DNA from: an uncultured Bacteroidia bacterium
Lineage (GTDB): Bacteria > Bacteroidota > Bacteroidia > Bacteroidales > F082
Assembly: GCA_902770835.1 (NCBI GenBank)
Contig: CACXUM010000043.1
Span: forward strand, 1 to 32,119
DNA: 32,119 nt
Reading direction: 5' to 3'
Every line of letters starts with the position of its first letter. Position 1 is the stretch's first letter. Under the pieces are notes generated by a model, which was given only the letters and a program-made list of their open reading frames with translations, was not told the origin of the DNA and ran no database searches. This document shows positions 7,636-14,237 of the stretch, in pieces. Both the position numbers and the translations under genes were made by a program.

Positions 7636-7947
7636 ATGTATCAAATTTTTAAAGACCAACTCGAAAAATCGAAACTGATTCTGTCAGGAGTAAAAAGGAA
7701 CCAACGCTTGGGTCGGGAGGCCGGCGTGGAGGAAAGCGTGATACAAAAAATGGAAGAAGACTGCAAGCGCTTGGAAGCCCTTTCTGCCGAAATGGACAAA
7801 ATTCAAGAGGAGTTTCGCAAGAAAGGTGAAGAAGCCCACAAAGCCTTGAACACCTTGAAAGACCGTACCCAAACGGTGAAAAAGGCCATCAAGAACAAGT
7901 ATGACCAAACATGGTGGGTCAAGTTCGGCATCCCCGACAGGAGATAA
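7636..7947 (+). CDS. Small coiled-coil protein of unknown function
   Basis: This 103-residue, highly charged protein is probably mostly alpha-helical. Residues 1-30 hold MYQIFKDQLEKSKLILSG, and residues 37-90 form a continuous heptad-rich segment (MEEDCKRLEALSAEMDKIQ, then FRKKGEEAHKALNTLKDR). It ends with WWVKFGIPDRR. There is no signal peptide or membrane segment. It stands alone with a strong promoter upstream and a terminator at 7972-7997, so it is probably a real single-gene transcription unit. I do not recognise a family. Confidence 0.75.
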   Translation: MYQIFKDQLEKSKLILSGVKRNQRLGREAGVEESVIQKMEEDCKRLEALSAEMDKIQEEFRKKGEEAHKALNTLKDRTQTVKKAIKNKYDQTWWVKFGIPDRR

Positions 7948-7971
7948 CGCCTTCCCCTTCAAGACTTTACA

Positions 7972-8003
7972 GAAACCGCTTCTATTGGGGCGGTTTCTTC
8001 GTT
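7972..8003. terminator. Shared terminator between convergent genes
   Basis: GAAACCGC (7972-7979) pairs with GCGGTTTC (7990-7997), followed by TTCGTTTT on the plus strand. It lies between the convergent 7636 gene and the methyltransferase gene and slightly overlaps the 3' end of the latter. Confidence 0.6.
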
Positions 8004-9151
8004 TTGATGAGTATCTTCTGTTCGCCCTTCAAAGTGGTGGCAAACAAAAACCACTCATCTCCATCGCTGATTTTCAGCGTTTTCCGCAACTCAGCCACCG
8101 AAAGCGGAAAATTGCGCACGGCAATGCTCGCCTTGTCCACATCCTGAAGCAGGGTTTGTTTCACCTTTTTATTATAAGGTGCCCAACCTTCCACCTCGAA
8201 AATGCGACCCGGAAAATCGGAAATCAAGTCTTCAGAAGTGTATAAATTGCTGTTTTTATGCAACTTGAAAACTCCAAAACGCTGGGTTAATAGTTTGAAA
8301 CAACCTGCCTTCATCACGGCGGGATTGGGTTCGTAAAGGTATTTCAACACGCCTTCAGCGAGTTTCCCGGAACTGTTCCGCTCCTCCTCCATCGTAAAAC
8401 GCACTTCTGGCTGCTCCGTCAACAAATTGACGCAAACGAACTGAATTTCACCCTGATAGCCACGCTCCAAGATGAAATCCAACTCCTTGCACTCGTTTGC
8501 GACGGCCACCACATGCAACTCCTTCACATGGTGCAACTCCTCCAAAGCCTTGCTAATATCAAGCATGGGCGACAACTTAACCATCACTTTTTCAGCCTTT
8601 TGCAGAAGCAAGTCCTGCAAATCGGCCACATTGGGCGTGCAGTCGGCAATAGAAACGGTCTTGCGGCCATGTTCATCCCTTCGGGCAGGGTCAATGAAGA
8701 TGCAATCTTTTGGTTCGCAATGGTTTAGATAATCTTCCGCCGTTTCATTGTGAACCTCAATCTTCGTATTCAAGACAGAAAAATTGTGCCTTGCCAAATC
8801 ACAAAGTTCGGTCTGCCGCTCAACATAATCGGTTTTCTGGAAGTGCCTATCTATATAATAGGTGTCGATGCCCAAGCCTCCTGTGAGGTCGGCAAATGTA
8901 TTACCGTTTAGCAAGTTAGCCTTGTAGTTCGCACTCGCTTCAGATGAACATTGCTCAATGGAAAGGTGCGCGGGAAAGAGCAAATCTTCGTTTTCGCTCC
9001 ACTCCGGCACTTTCTTTCGCAACAACTGTCGGGCAGCTATCTGCCTCAGTGCCACTGAAAAGTCAGTGCCGACGGGTGCCTTCTTCAAGGCAAGCGTCGG
9101 CACATCGGCGTTCAGGTTTTCCCTGATAAACTGTTTGGTCGATTCGTTCAA
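7982..9151 (-). CDS. THUMP-like domain class I SAM methyltransferase
   Basis: This protein (389 residues from the preferred start) has the SAM-binding glycine loop FADLTGGLGIDTYYIDRHF, then YVERQTELCDLARHNFSVL, and the catalytic-region motif DCIFIDPARRD. A C-terminal block resembles the THUMP-like domain of Bacteroidetes homologues (PGRIFEVEGWAPYNKKVKQ). The family probably modifies RNA. An ATG at 9196 exists, but it would overlap rluB by 49 bases. A TTG at 9151-9149 overlaps the rluB stop as TTGA, giving standard stop-start coupling and beginning at NESTKQFIREN, where the conserved sequence begins. I prefer that start. The C-terminal end lies in the shared terminator. Confidence 0.88.
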   Translation of the reverse strand: MNESTKQFIRENLNADVPTLALKKAPVGTDFSVALRQIAARQLLRKKVPEWSENEDLLFPAHLSIEQCSSEASANYKANLLNGNTFADLTGGLGIDTYYIDRHFQKTDYVERQTELCDLARHNFSVLNTKIEVHNETAEDYLNHCEPKDCIFIDPARRDEHGRKTVSIADCTPNVADLQDLLLQKAEKVMVKLSPMLDISKALEELHHVKELHVVAVANECKELDFILERGYQGEIQFVCVNLLTEQPEVRFTMEEERNSSGKLAEGVLKYLYEPNPAVMKAGCFKLLTQRFGVFKLHKNSNLYTSEDLISDFPGRIFEVEGWAPYNKKVKQTLLQDVDKASIAVRNFPLSVAELRKTLKISDGDEWFLFATTLKGEQKILIKTKKPPQ

Positions 9152-10587
9152 ATCTTCTTCAAATTGACCACTTCCAAATCGGTGAGGAAACGCCACTCGC
9201 CGCGCGGAAGTTTGTATTTGTCGAGTCCAGCGAACATCACGCGGTCGAGTTTCGTCACTTCGTAGCCAAGGTGTTCAAAAATACGGCGCACGATGCGGTT
9301 GCGGCCCGAATGGAGTTCGATGCCAATACTCTTCTTGCTGTCGTCGTCTTGGTCGTATGCAATGCTGTCGGCGGCAATGGGGCCGTCATCAAGTTCGATG
9401 CCCTCAGAAATGCGAAGCATGTCGTTCTTGGTCAAAGGCTTGTCCAAAATGACATGATACAGCTTCGGGACTTCGCTGCTCGGGTGGGTCAACTTCTTGG
9501 CCAAGTCACCATCGTTGGTAAACAGCAACAAGCCAGTGGTTTGCTTATCCAAACGACCCACGGGATAAACGCGCTCAGGGCATGCGTTCTTCACGAGTTC
9601 CATCACCGTATCGCGCTCATACGGGTCATCGGAAGTGGTGATGTAGCCTTTGGGCTTGTTGAGCAGGATGTAGCGGAGTTTCTCGCGGTTGAGGGTCTGG
9701 CCGCCATACACCACCTTATCCTCAGTCTTCACTTTATAGCCCATCGTGGTAATCACCTCGTCATTCACCATCACGCAGCCGGCCTTGATGAGGTCGTCGG
9801 CTTCGCGGCGTGAGCAGATGCCACAGTCGGCCAAATACTTGTTAAGGCGGATTTCGCCAGTGGCTTTCGGGCGGTCATACAAGGGGTCTTTTTCGCGGAC
9901 ATAGCCCTTGCGGCCACGGCGCGGTTCTTCCTCGTCATCGAAACGGCGACGGTCGCGGGGGCGGTCATCGAAGCGGCGGCCACCACGCGGACGGTCGTCA
10001 TCGAAACGACGCCTTGGACGGTCATCGTCGTCAAAGCGGCGGCGTGGTCTGTCATCGTCATGGAAACGGCGTTCACGCGGTTTGTCGTCATCAAAACGGC
10101 GGCGTGGACGGTCATCATCATCGAATCTGCGACGCGGACGGCCATCGAAACGACGTTCTCCGCGAGGTCTTTCATCATCAAAACGGCGCGACCTTGGGCG
10201 GTCATCGTCATCAAAACGACGGCGCGGACGGTCGTCATCATTGAAACGACGCTCACGCGGCTTGTCATCGTCGAAACGGCGGCGTGGACGGTCATCATCG
10301 TCAAACCTACGACGCGGACGGTCGTCATCATCGAATCTGCGACGTGGGCGGTCATCGTCGTCAAAGCGGCGGCGCGGACGGTCGCCAAACTTGCGGTCGC
10401 CGAAGCGTCGGTCGCCACGGTCATCAAAGCGGCGTTCACCTCTCGGCTTGTCGCCAAATCTTCTCTCTTCTTGCCCTTCCTCGTCACCATCGCGGTGATA
10501 GAATTTGAAGGACCTTCTCTGTTGGAACTCTTCCGGTTCCCCAATTCTGGTGCGCGGACGCTTGCCAGATCTTTCGTTTTCAGTCAT
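9148..10587 (-). CDS. rluB: RluB/RsuA-family pseudouridine synthase with a long Arg/Asp repeat N-terminus
   Basis: The C-terminal 236 residues are a standard large-subunit-type pseudouridine synthase. An S4 RNA-binding domain (IRLNKYLADCGICSRREADD) is followed by the catalytic GRLDKQTTGLLLFTNDG, with catalytic Asp at about residue 347, and HSGRNRIVRRIFEHLGYEV. The first 243 residues are exceptional: a low-complexity tail built from about 19 units of RRFDDDDRPR and variants (residues 42-225), ending in a basic EEPRRGRKGY linker. Bacteroidetes homologues often have some Arg-rich extension. Such tails are thought to help RNA contact or phase behaviour, but that is inference. A TACCTTTG box lies upstream at 10622-10629. 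The downstream methyltransferase is translationally coupled. Confidence 0.93.
   Translation of the reverse strand: MTENERSGKRPRTRIGEPEEFQQRRSFKFYHRDGDEEGQEERRFGDKPRGERRFDDRGDRRFGDRKFGDRPRRRFDDDDRPRRRFDDDDRPRRRFDDDDRPRRRFDDDKPRERRFNDDDRPRRRFDDDDRPRSRRFDDERPRGERRFDGRPRRRFDDDDRPRRRFDDDKPRERRFHDDDRPRRRFDDDDRPRRRFDDDRPRGGRRFDDRPRDRRRFDDEEEPRRGRKGYVREKDPLYDRPKATGEIRLNKYLADCGICSRREADDLIKAGCVMVNDEVITTMGYKVKTEDKVVYGGQTLNREKLRYILLNKPKGYITTSDDPYERDTVMELVKNACPERVYPVGRLDKQTTGLLLFTNDGDLAKKLTHPSSEVPKLYHVILDKPLTKNDMLRISEGIELDDGPIAADSIAYDQDDDSKKSIGIELHSGRNRIVRRIFEHLGYEVTKLDRVMFAGLDKYKLPRGEWRFLTDLEVVNLKKI
9915..10465 (-). repeat. In-frame tandem repeat encoding RRFDDDDRPR units
   Basis: This is a run of about 19 imperfect 30-base units within rluB. 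Some units shorten to 24-27 bases or carry inserts of one to three codons (SRRFDDERPRGE, RRFDGRPR). Unit lengths stay in multiples of three. Adjacent units are near-identical at the DNA level in places, which points to repeat gain and loss by slippage. Confidence 0.9.
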
Positions 10588-10621
10588 TTATTAATGTATT
10601 AGTGTTGTTGAAATTGGGCGG

Positions 10622-10629
10622 CAAAGGTA
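10622..10629 (-). promoter_or_regulatory. -7 box for the rluB operon
   Basis: The minus strand reads TACCTTTG, a match to TAnnTTTG, with a leader of about 34 bases to the ATG. No TTG is seen at the expected distance. Confidence 0.5.
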
Positions 10630-10651
10630 GGAATAATTTGTGAAATTCCCC

Positions 10652-11605
10652 CTATTTGCTCAAATTATTAATGCAAACTCTCGAAAAATCACGTTTCAAG
10701 TCGTTGATTTTCTTTTTCTTCAGTGCCTCAAACTTCCTAAATGCCTCGCTTTCAGGAAATATCGGCCTGTGCTGAAGCATCTGTTTTAATTCATTGGCGG
10801 CTTGCATGGCGGTTTTTTCCTTTGGGTCGATGGCGAAGTCGGTGAAACGTTCCCAAATGTAACGTATCGCCTGTTCTGTGGGATGTACCATGTCTTCTTT
10901 GTAGAAACGATAGTCGCGCAACTCGTCCAAAAGGATTTCGTAAGCGGGGAAATAATGGGCGTTGTCAAATTGCGTACATACTTGATTTACAGCTAACAGC
11001 AAAGCTGCCTTGCTCAGCTGGTTTTCATGCAAGCCGTCTTTCAGATGACGCAAGGGCGACACGGTGAAGATGAATCGCTTGTCGGGATGGGCTTGCAGCA
11101 TTTTTGCGAGACAATCCGCCGACTGCTCCATGGTGAGAAACTCCCTGTCAAATTGTCGGGCAGGCAACTTGTGGCAATTGGCGACCACCTGATGGGTTTC
11201 CTTATGCCGAAACACCCACGAAGTCCCCAAACTGACAATAATCCATCTTGATTCCATGAAATGCTCGTGAGCCGCTTTCAGGTTTTCGTTCACCTGTTCC
11301 AAAAGCGCAGTTTCAGAAACATTCCAAAAAGCCGTGTTGTGGCTGAAAGTGCAGTATTGTCCCTCGCCTACTTTTATCACTTCCTCGGCAACAAATGGCT
11401 TTCCACTATGCAATCGCTCCACCGACTGCGCAATGCTGGCAGGATTATACAGCACACCGAAAGGATTCACCATCGCATTGAAACCCAATCCTTTGCAGAT
11501 GCCGCCCACCTCATCGGCGAAACACGAACCCAAATAGAGCAAACCATCGCCATAAGGGATGGTTTGCTCTAAAGGCTTGATATTTAGTTTGGTTTGGAAT
11601 AGCAT
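10652..11605 (-). CDS. GSCFA domain protein (SGNH-hydrolase-like)
   Basis: This 317-residue protein has the family-naming motif GSCFAD near the N-terminus (YLGSCFADEVGGICKGL), then LGTSWVF, FTVSPLRHLKDG, and YKEDMVHPTEQAIRYIWE. These are the four blocks expected of an SGNH-type esterase fold: Ser in GSC, and Asp/His in the last block. The substrate is unknown. The ATG at 11605 is preferred over one six codons upstream because AAAGGA precedes it and homologues begin close to this point (MLFQTKLNI). The upstream ATG lies inside the repeat at 11616-11658. Confidence 0.9.
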   Translation of the reverse strand: MLFQTKLNIKPLEQTIPYGDGLLYLGSCFADEVGGICKGLGFNAMVNPFGVLYNPASIAQSVERLHSGKPFVAEEVIKVGEGQYCTFSHNTAFWNVSETALLEQVNENLKAAHEHFMESRWIIVSLGTSWVFRHKETHQVVANCHKLPARQFDREFLTMEQSADCLAKMLQAHPDKRFIFTVSPLRHLKDGLHENQLSKAALLLAVNQVCTQFDNAHYFPAYEILLDELRDYRFYKEDMVHPTEQAIRYIWERFTDFAIDPKEKTAMQAANELKQMLQHRPIFPESEAFRKFEALKKKKINDLKRDFSRVCINNLSK

Positions 11606-11615
11606 AGTCCTTTTT

Positions 11616-11658
11616 CCCCTCACCCCCAGCCCCTCTCCATGTGGAGAGGAGGGTGGGC
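11616..11658. repeat. Palindromic repeat, left of the DUF559 gene
   Basis: This reads CCCCTCACCCCCAGCCCCTC followed by the end of a perfect hairpin, CCTCTCCA-TG-TGGAGAGG (11632-11649), then AGGGTGGG. The element at 12034-12076 is the same in inverted orientation. The right end touches the DUF559 stop codon. Confidence 0.8.
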
Positions 11659-12095
11659 TATCGCGGGCTGTTTATCATAGTTTCTATTAATTCGGTGAGA
11701 TGCTTTTTGTCGCAGTCTTCGTTTCTTAACCTGTAGGTTTTTATACCTCTAGACTCAAATACTGAAGTTCGGTATTCATCGTATTCTTTCGCCTCATCGC
11801 TATCGTGAATCGAGCCGTCAATCTCTAATACCACATTCAATTCAGCGCAGTAGAAATCGGCGATAAAACCCTCAATAACCTGCTGCCTCCGCCATTTCAA
11901 GTTTTTAATTTGTCTATTGCGCAACATCTGCCAAACCGCATCTTCACTTTCAGTAGGATTCTTGCGAAAATGCCGAGCAAGTTCAAGTTTCTTAGGATTT
12001 ATCTTCTGATCCCGTATACTAAACCGAGCAGACTCCTCCCCCTCTCCGCCCTGGAGAGAGGGTCGGGGGGTGAGGCCAAAACTGTCCATACCCAT
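11658..12095 (-). CDS. DUF559 domain protein, Vsr/PD-(D/E)XK-like endonuclease fold
   Basis: This 145-residue protein has the DUF559 core ARHFRKNPTESEDAVWQMLR, followed by FKxRRQ-like WRRQQVIEGFIADFYC and VVLEIDGSIHD. These resemble the catalytic strand pair of very-short-patch-repair and restriction-like nucleases. The first ~25 residues (GLTPRPSLQGGEGEES) are encoded by the palindromic repeat at 12034-12076, so the gene takes its start inside the repeat. No other ATG precedes the conserved core. Both ends of the coding region meet inverted copies of one repeat, suggesting the gene and repeats arrived as a unit. Nuclease activity is inferred from the family. Confidence 0.85.
   Translation of the reverse strand: MGMDSFGLTPRPSLQGGEGEESARFSIRDQKINPKKLELARHFRKNPTESEDAVWQMLRNRQIKNLKWRRQQVIEGFIADFYCAELNVVLEIDGSIHDSDEAKEYDEYRTSVFESRGIKTYRLRNEDCDKKHLTELIETMINSPR
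12034..12076. repeat. Palindromic repeat, right of and inside the DUF559 gene start
   Basis: Read on the minus strand this begins CTCACCCCCCGACCCTCTCT and continues into a hairpin with CTCTCC/GGAGAG arms. It aligns with the left element at 11616-11658 and points the opposite way. It also encodes the N-terminal residues of the DUF559 protein. Confidence 0.8.
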
Positions 12096-12098
12096 AAA

Positions 12099-13040
12099 CT
12101 ATTTATTCTCCGCCAAATACCGCTCCACTTCAATCCCAGCCATAGCCCCCGTTCCAGCAGCCACGATGGCCTGACGGTAAATGCGGTCTTGGCAGTCGCC
12201 GCAAGCGAAGATGCCCTCCACATTAGTGGCCGTCGATTTCGGCTTGGTGATGATGTAACCATCCTCATCCATGTCAAGTATGCCCTTGAACGGCGCAGTA
12301 TTGGGCGTGTGGCCAATGGCCTCGAAGAAACCATCCACATAAATGGTGCGCTCCTCCTTGGTGTCGCTGTGGTAGAGGACAGCACCTTTCAGTTTCTTCA
12401 TAAAGCCTTGCTGCTCACCGAAAAGTTCCTTGGTCTGGTGTTTCCACAAGACCTCGATGTTGGGCGTATTCAAAACGCGGTGTTGCATGGCCTTTGAAGC
12501 ACGAAGCACGTCACGACGGACGATGAGATATACCTTGTTGCAGAGCTTGGCCAAATAGGTGGCATCCTCGCAAGCCGTGTCGCCGCCACCAACGACCGCC
12601 ACGTCCTTGCCTTTATAGAAGAAACCGTCGCAAGTGGCGCAGGCTGACACGCCACCGCCCTTGAATTCTTCCTCGGTAGGCAAGCCCAAATAACGCGCCG
12701 CCGCACCCGTGGAAACGATGATAGAGTCGGCTAAAAGTCCGCCGTCGTATTCCGTCGTCACTTTGAAGGGTCGCTGACTGACATCGATACCTGTGACTTC
12801 GCCTTCGCGGATTTCCGCACCAAAGCGCAAGGCCTGCTGACGGATTTCCTCCATCATGTCAGGGCCTTTCACACCGTTGGGATAGCCCGGAAAATTCTCG
12901 ATTTCGGTGGTTTGGGTGAGTTGTCCGCCAGGTTGCATACCCTCATAAACGACGGTTTTCACATCGGCGCGGCATGTGTAGATGGCTGCTGTGTAGCCCG
13001 CTGGGCCTGAGCCAATAATAAGACATTCAACATGTTCCAT
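12099..13040 (-). CDS. trxB: Thioredoxin-disulfide reductase
   Basis: This 313-residue flavoprotein has the FAD-binding GSGPAG at 10-15, the redox-active CATC at 134-137, and the NADPH-binding GGGDTA at 151-156. The C-terminal FAD block has GIFACGDCQD and YRQAIVAAGTGAMAGIEVE. It reduces thioredoxin using NADPH in the cytoplasm. Length and motif order are standard. It has its own promoter at 13088-13119, divergent from the tRNA promoter, and may be co-transcribed with the DUF559 gene, which starts four bases after its stop. Confidence 0.98.
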   Translation of the reverse strand: MEHVECLIIGSGPAGYTAAIYTCRADVKTVVYEGMQPGGQLTQTTEIENFPGYPNGVKGPDMMEEIRQQALRFGAEIREGEVTGIDVSQRPFKVTTEYDGGLLADSIIVSTGAAARYLGLPTEEEFKGGGVSACATCDGFFYKGKDVAVVGGGDTACEDATYLAKLCNKVYLIVRRDVLRASKAMQHRVLNTPNIEVLWKHQTKELFGEQQGFMKKLKGAVLYHSDTKEERTIYVDGFFEAIGHTPNTAPFKGILDMDEDGYIITKPKSTATNVEGIFACGDCQDRIYRQAIVAAGTGAMAGIEVERYLAENK

Positions 13041-13049
13041 ATTTCTAAG

Positions 13050-13077
13050 TTTAGAGTTTAGAGTTTAGGGTTAAGAG
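13050..13077. repeat. Short tandem heptamers in the trxB leader
   Basis: Degenerate TTTAGAG units (TTTAGAG, TTTAGAG, TTTAGGG, TTAAGAG) occupy the trxB 5' leader. This kind of simple repeat is common between Bacteroidetes genes; no function can be assigned. Confidence 0.5.
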
Positions 13078-13087
13078 ATATTTTCGG

Positions 13088-13119
13088 CAAAGGTAACTTT
13101 TTTTTCGGAAAGTGGACAA
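13088..13119 (-). promoter_or_regulatory. trxB promoter
   Basis: The minus strand has TTG at 13119-13117 and TACCTTTG at 13095-13088, about 21 bases apart. The leader to the trxB ATG is roughly 40 bases. Confidence 0.65.
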
Positions 13120-13137
13120 CAATTCAAAAAACATTCG

Positions 13138-13145
13138 TATCTTTG
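13138..13145 (+). promoter_or_regulatory. -7 box for tRNA-Pro
   Basis: TATCTTTG matches TAnnTTTG and ends 39 bases before the tRNA. It is divergent from the trxB promoter, with about 42 bases between the two -7 boxes. Confidence 0.6.
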
Positions 13146-13184
13146 CAGCCGCAAATCGAAAGATTCAACGCAGTTAAATGCAAT

Positions 13185-13258
13185 CGGGGTGTGGTGCAGT
13201 TGGCTAGCATTCTTGCATGGGGTGCAAGCGGTCGCCCGTTCGAGTCGGGCCACTCCGA
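13185..13258 (+). tRNA. tRNA-Pro (anticodon GGG)
   Basis: The full cloverleaf folds by eye. The acceptor stem is CGGGGTG with CACTCCG plus discriminator A, and the D stem is GTGC/GCAT. The anticodon stem is CTTGC/GCAAG with loop ATGGGGT, and the T stem is GCCCG/CGGGC with loop TTCGAGT. The anticodon is at 13219-13221 (GGG, reading CCC/CCU), and G37 follows it as expected for proline tRNAs. The 3' CCA is not encoded. Confidence 0.95.
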
Positions 13259-13264
13259 CAAAAG

Positions 13265-13292
13265 AGCAGCAGATTTCTCTGCTGCTTTTTTT
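13265..13292 (+). terminator. Terminator of tRNA-Pro
   Basis: A nine-base perfect stem, AGCAGCAGA with TCTGCTGCT, has a TTTC loop and a T-run. It starts seven bases after the tRNA. Confidence 0.85.
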
Positions 13293-13321
13293 GTTTTATT
13301 GGTATTGTCGTATGGGCCACG

Positions 13322-13355
13322 AAAAAAGGACACCCACCATTGGATGTCCTTTTTT
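13322..13355. terminator. Bidirectional terminator after gldN
   Basis: AAAAAAGGACA (13322-13332) pairs with TGTCCTTTTTT (13345-13355), with extra CC/GG pairing inside. It lies 20 bases downstream of the gldN stop and ends the secretion gene block; the symmetric A/T arms allow it to work in both directions. Confidence 0.85.
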
Positions 13356-13374
13356 CAAATGAAACTTCAACAAA

Positions 13375-14217
13375 TCAATACTCCCAGAGGCTCTGCTCGA
13401 AATCGAACATCTTGTTCTTGATGCGCTCCGATTCGTAGAGGGCGTCAATGTTGAAGGCGTAGGAGTTGATGTAACGGTCGTACACGTTTTCTTCCTTGAT
13501 GATGTAGCTGTCGAAGATGCGCTTCTGCAACACTTCATCATAGGTGCGGCGCTGAGCCGAGTTGTTGCGGTTGAAAGCGAAAGCCTTGGCCAGCACATCA
13601 CGAGAATCTTCGTAAGGAATCCAGCAGACTTGTGACAAACCGCCGTCGTCGTCGACGACAATGGGACCCAAAGCGATAATGCGAACCAAGAACTGCGACA
13701 ATTTCTTATCGAAGTACCAGTCTTCCTTAATGCGCAAACGGGTCACATTGAGCATACGATCCTTGAAGGCAATCTCATTCGGCACCTCCTCGCCGTCTTT
13801 CCAGATGACGGGCGGGTCACCAATCTTTGTGTTTTCTCTTTCAAAATCAGCCAAAGTCATCGGAGTCACCATGTCGTCGATGTTGTTCTCGACGCGGTAA
13901 GGCGTGATGTCACCGTTTTGGATGCCATCATAAATCACCGTGATGAAGTTTCTCCAGTCTTCGGTCGGATTGATTGGGTAGTAGAACACTTGATTGATCT
14001 TCTGACGGAAATCAATCTCCCTAATCACCGTCTTCTTCCACATGATGTTGGATTCATCAATGATGGGCAGCGGCGAAGGAGCCTTTTCGTTCATGATTTG
14101 CTGCTGGCCGGAGAGGATGCTGTTCTTCGGGGGCTTGATGTCGGTCGTCTGGGCGTTGAGACTCAGGCTGCCGAAGAGCACCGCAAGGGTCAACATGGAA
14201 ACAAGTGTCTTTTTCAT
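13375..14217 (-). CDS. gldN: GldN, type IX secretion core protein
   Basis: This 280-residue protein has a signal peptide (MKKTLVSMLTLAVLFGSLSLNA, cleaved before Q). The mature part carries GldN/PorN features such as WKKTVIREIDFRQKINQVFY, PTEDWRNFITVIYDGI, and LTVTRLRIKEDW-like NVTRLRIKEDWYFDKKLS. GldN/PorN forms a large periplasmic ring with GldK/PorK under the outer membrane. It is the last gene of the gldKLMN operon, 20 bases after gldM, and is followed by the terminator at 13322-13355. Length is in the usual range. Confidence 0.95.
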   Translation of the reverse strand: MKKTLVSMLTLAVLFGSLSLNAQTTDIKPPKNSILSGQQQIMNEKAPSPLPIIDESNIMWKKTVIREIDFRQKINQVFYYPINPTEDWRNFITVIYDGIQNGDITPYRVENNIDDMVTPMTLADFERENTKIGDPPVIWKDGEEVPNEIAFKDRMLNVTRLRIKEDWYFDKKLSQFLVRIIALGPIVVDDDGGLSQVCWIPYEDSRDVLAKAFAFNRNNSAQRRTYDEVLQKRIFDSYIIKEENVYDRYINSYAFNIDALYESERIKNKMFDFEQSLWEY

Positions 14218-14237
14218 CTTATTAGGGTTTAAATTGA

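Noticed and set aside
9915-10465. Possible CRISPR array
   Set aside because: Units of about 30 bases are contiguous with no unique spacers, keep a reading frame, and encode a protein tail.
9908-10498. Plus-strand open frame rich in Arg/Ser over the rluB repeat
   Set aside because: It is the antisense reading of the RRFDDDDRPR repeats. The minus-strand frame continues into a perfect S4 and pseudouridine synthase domain.
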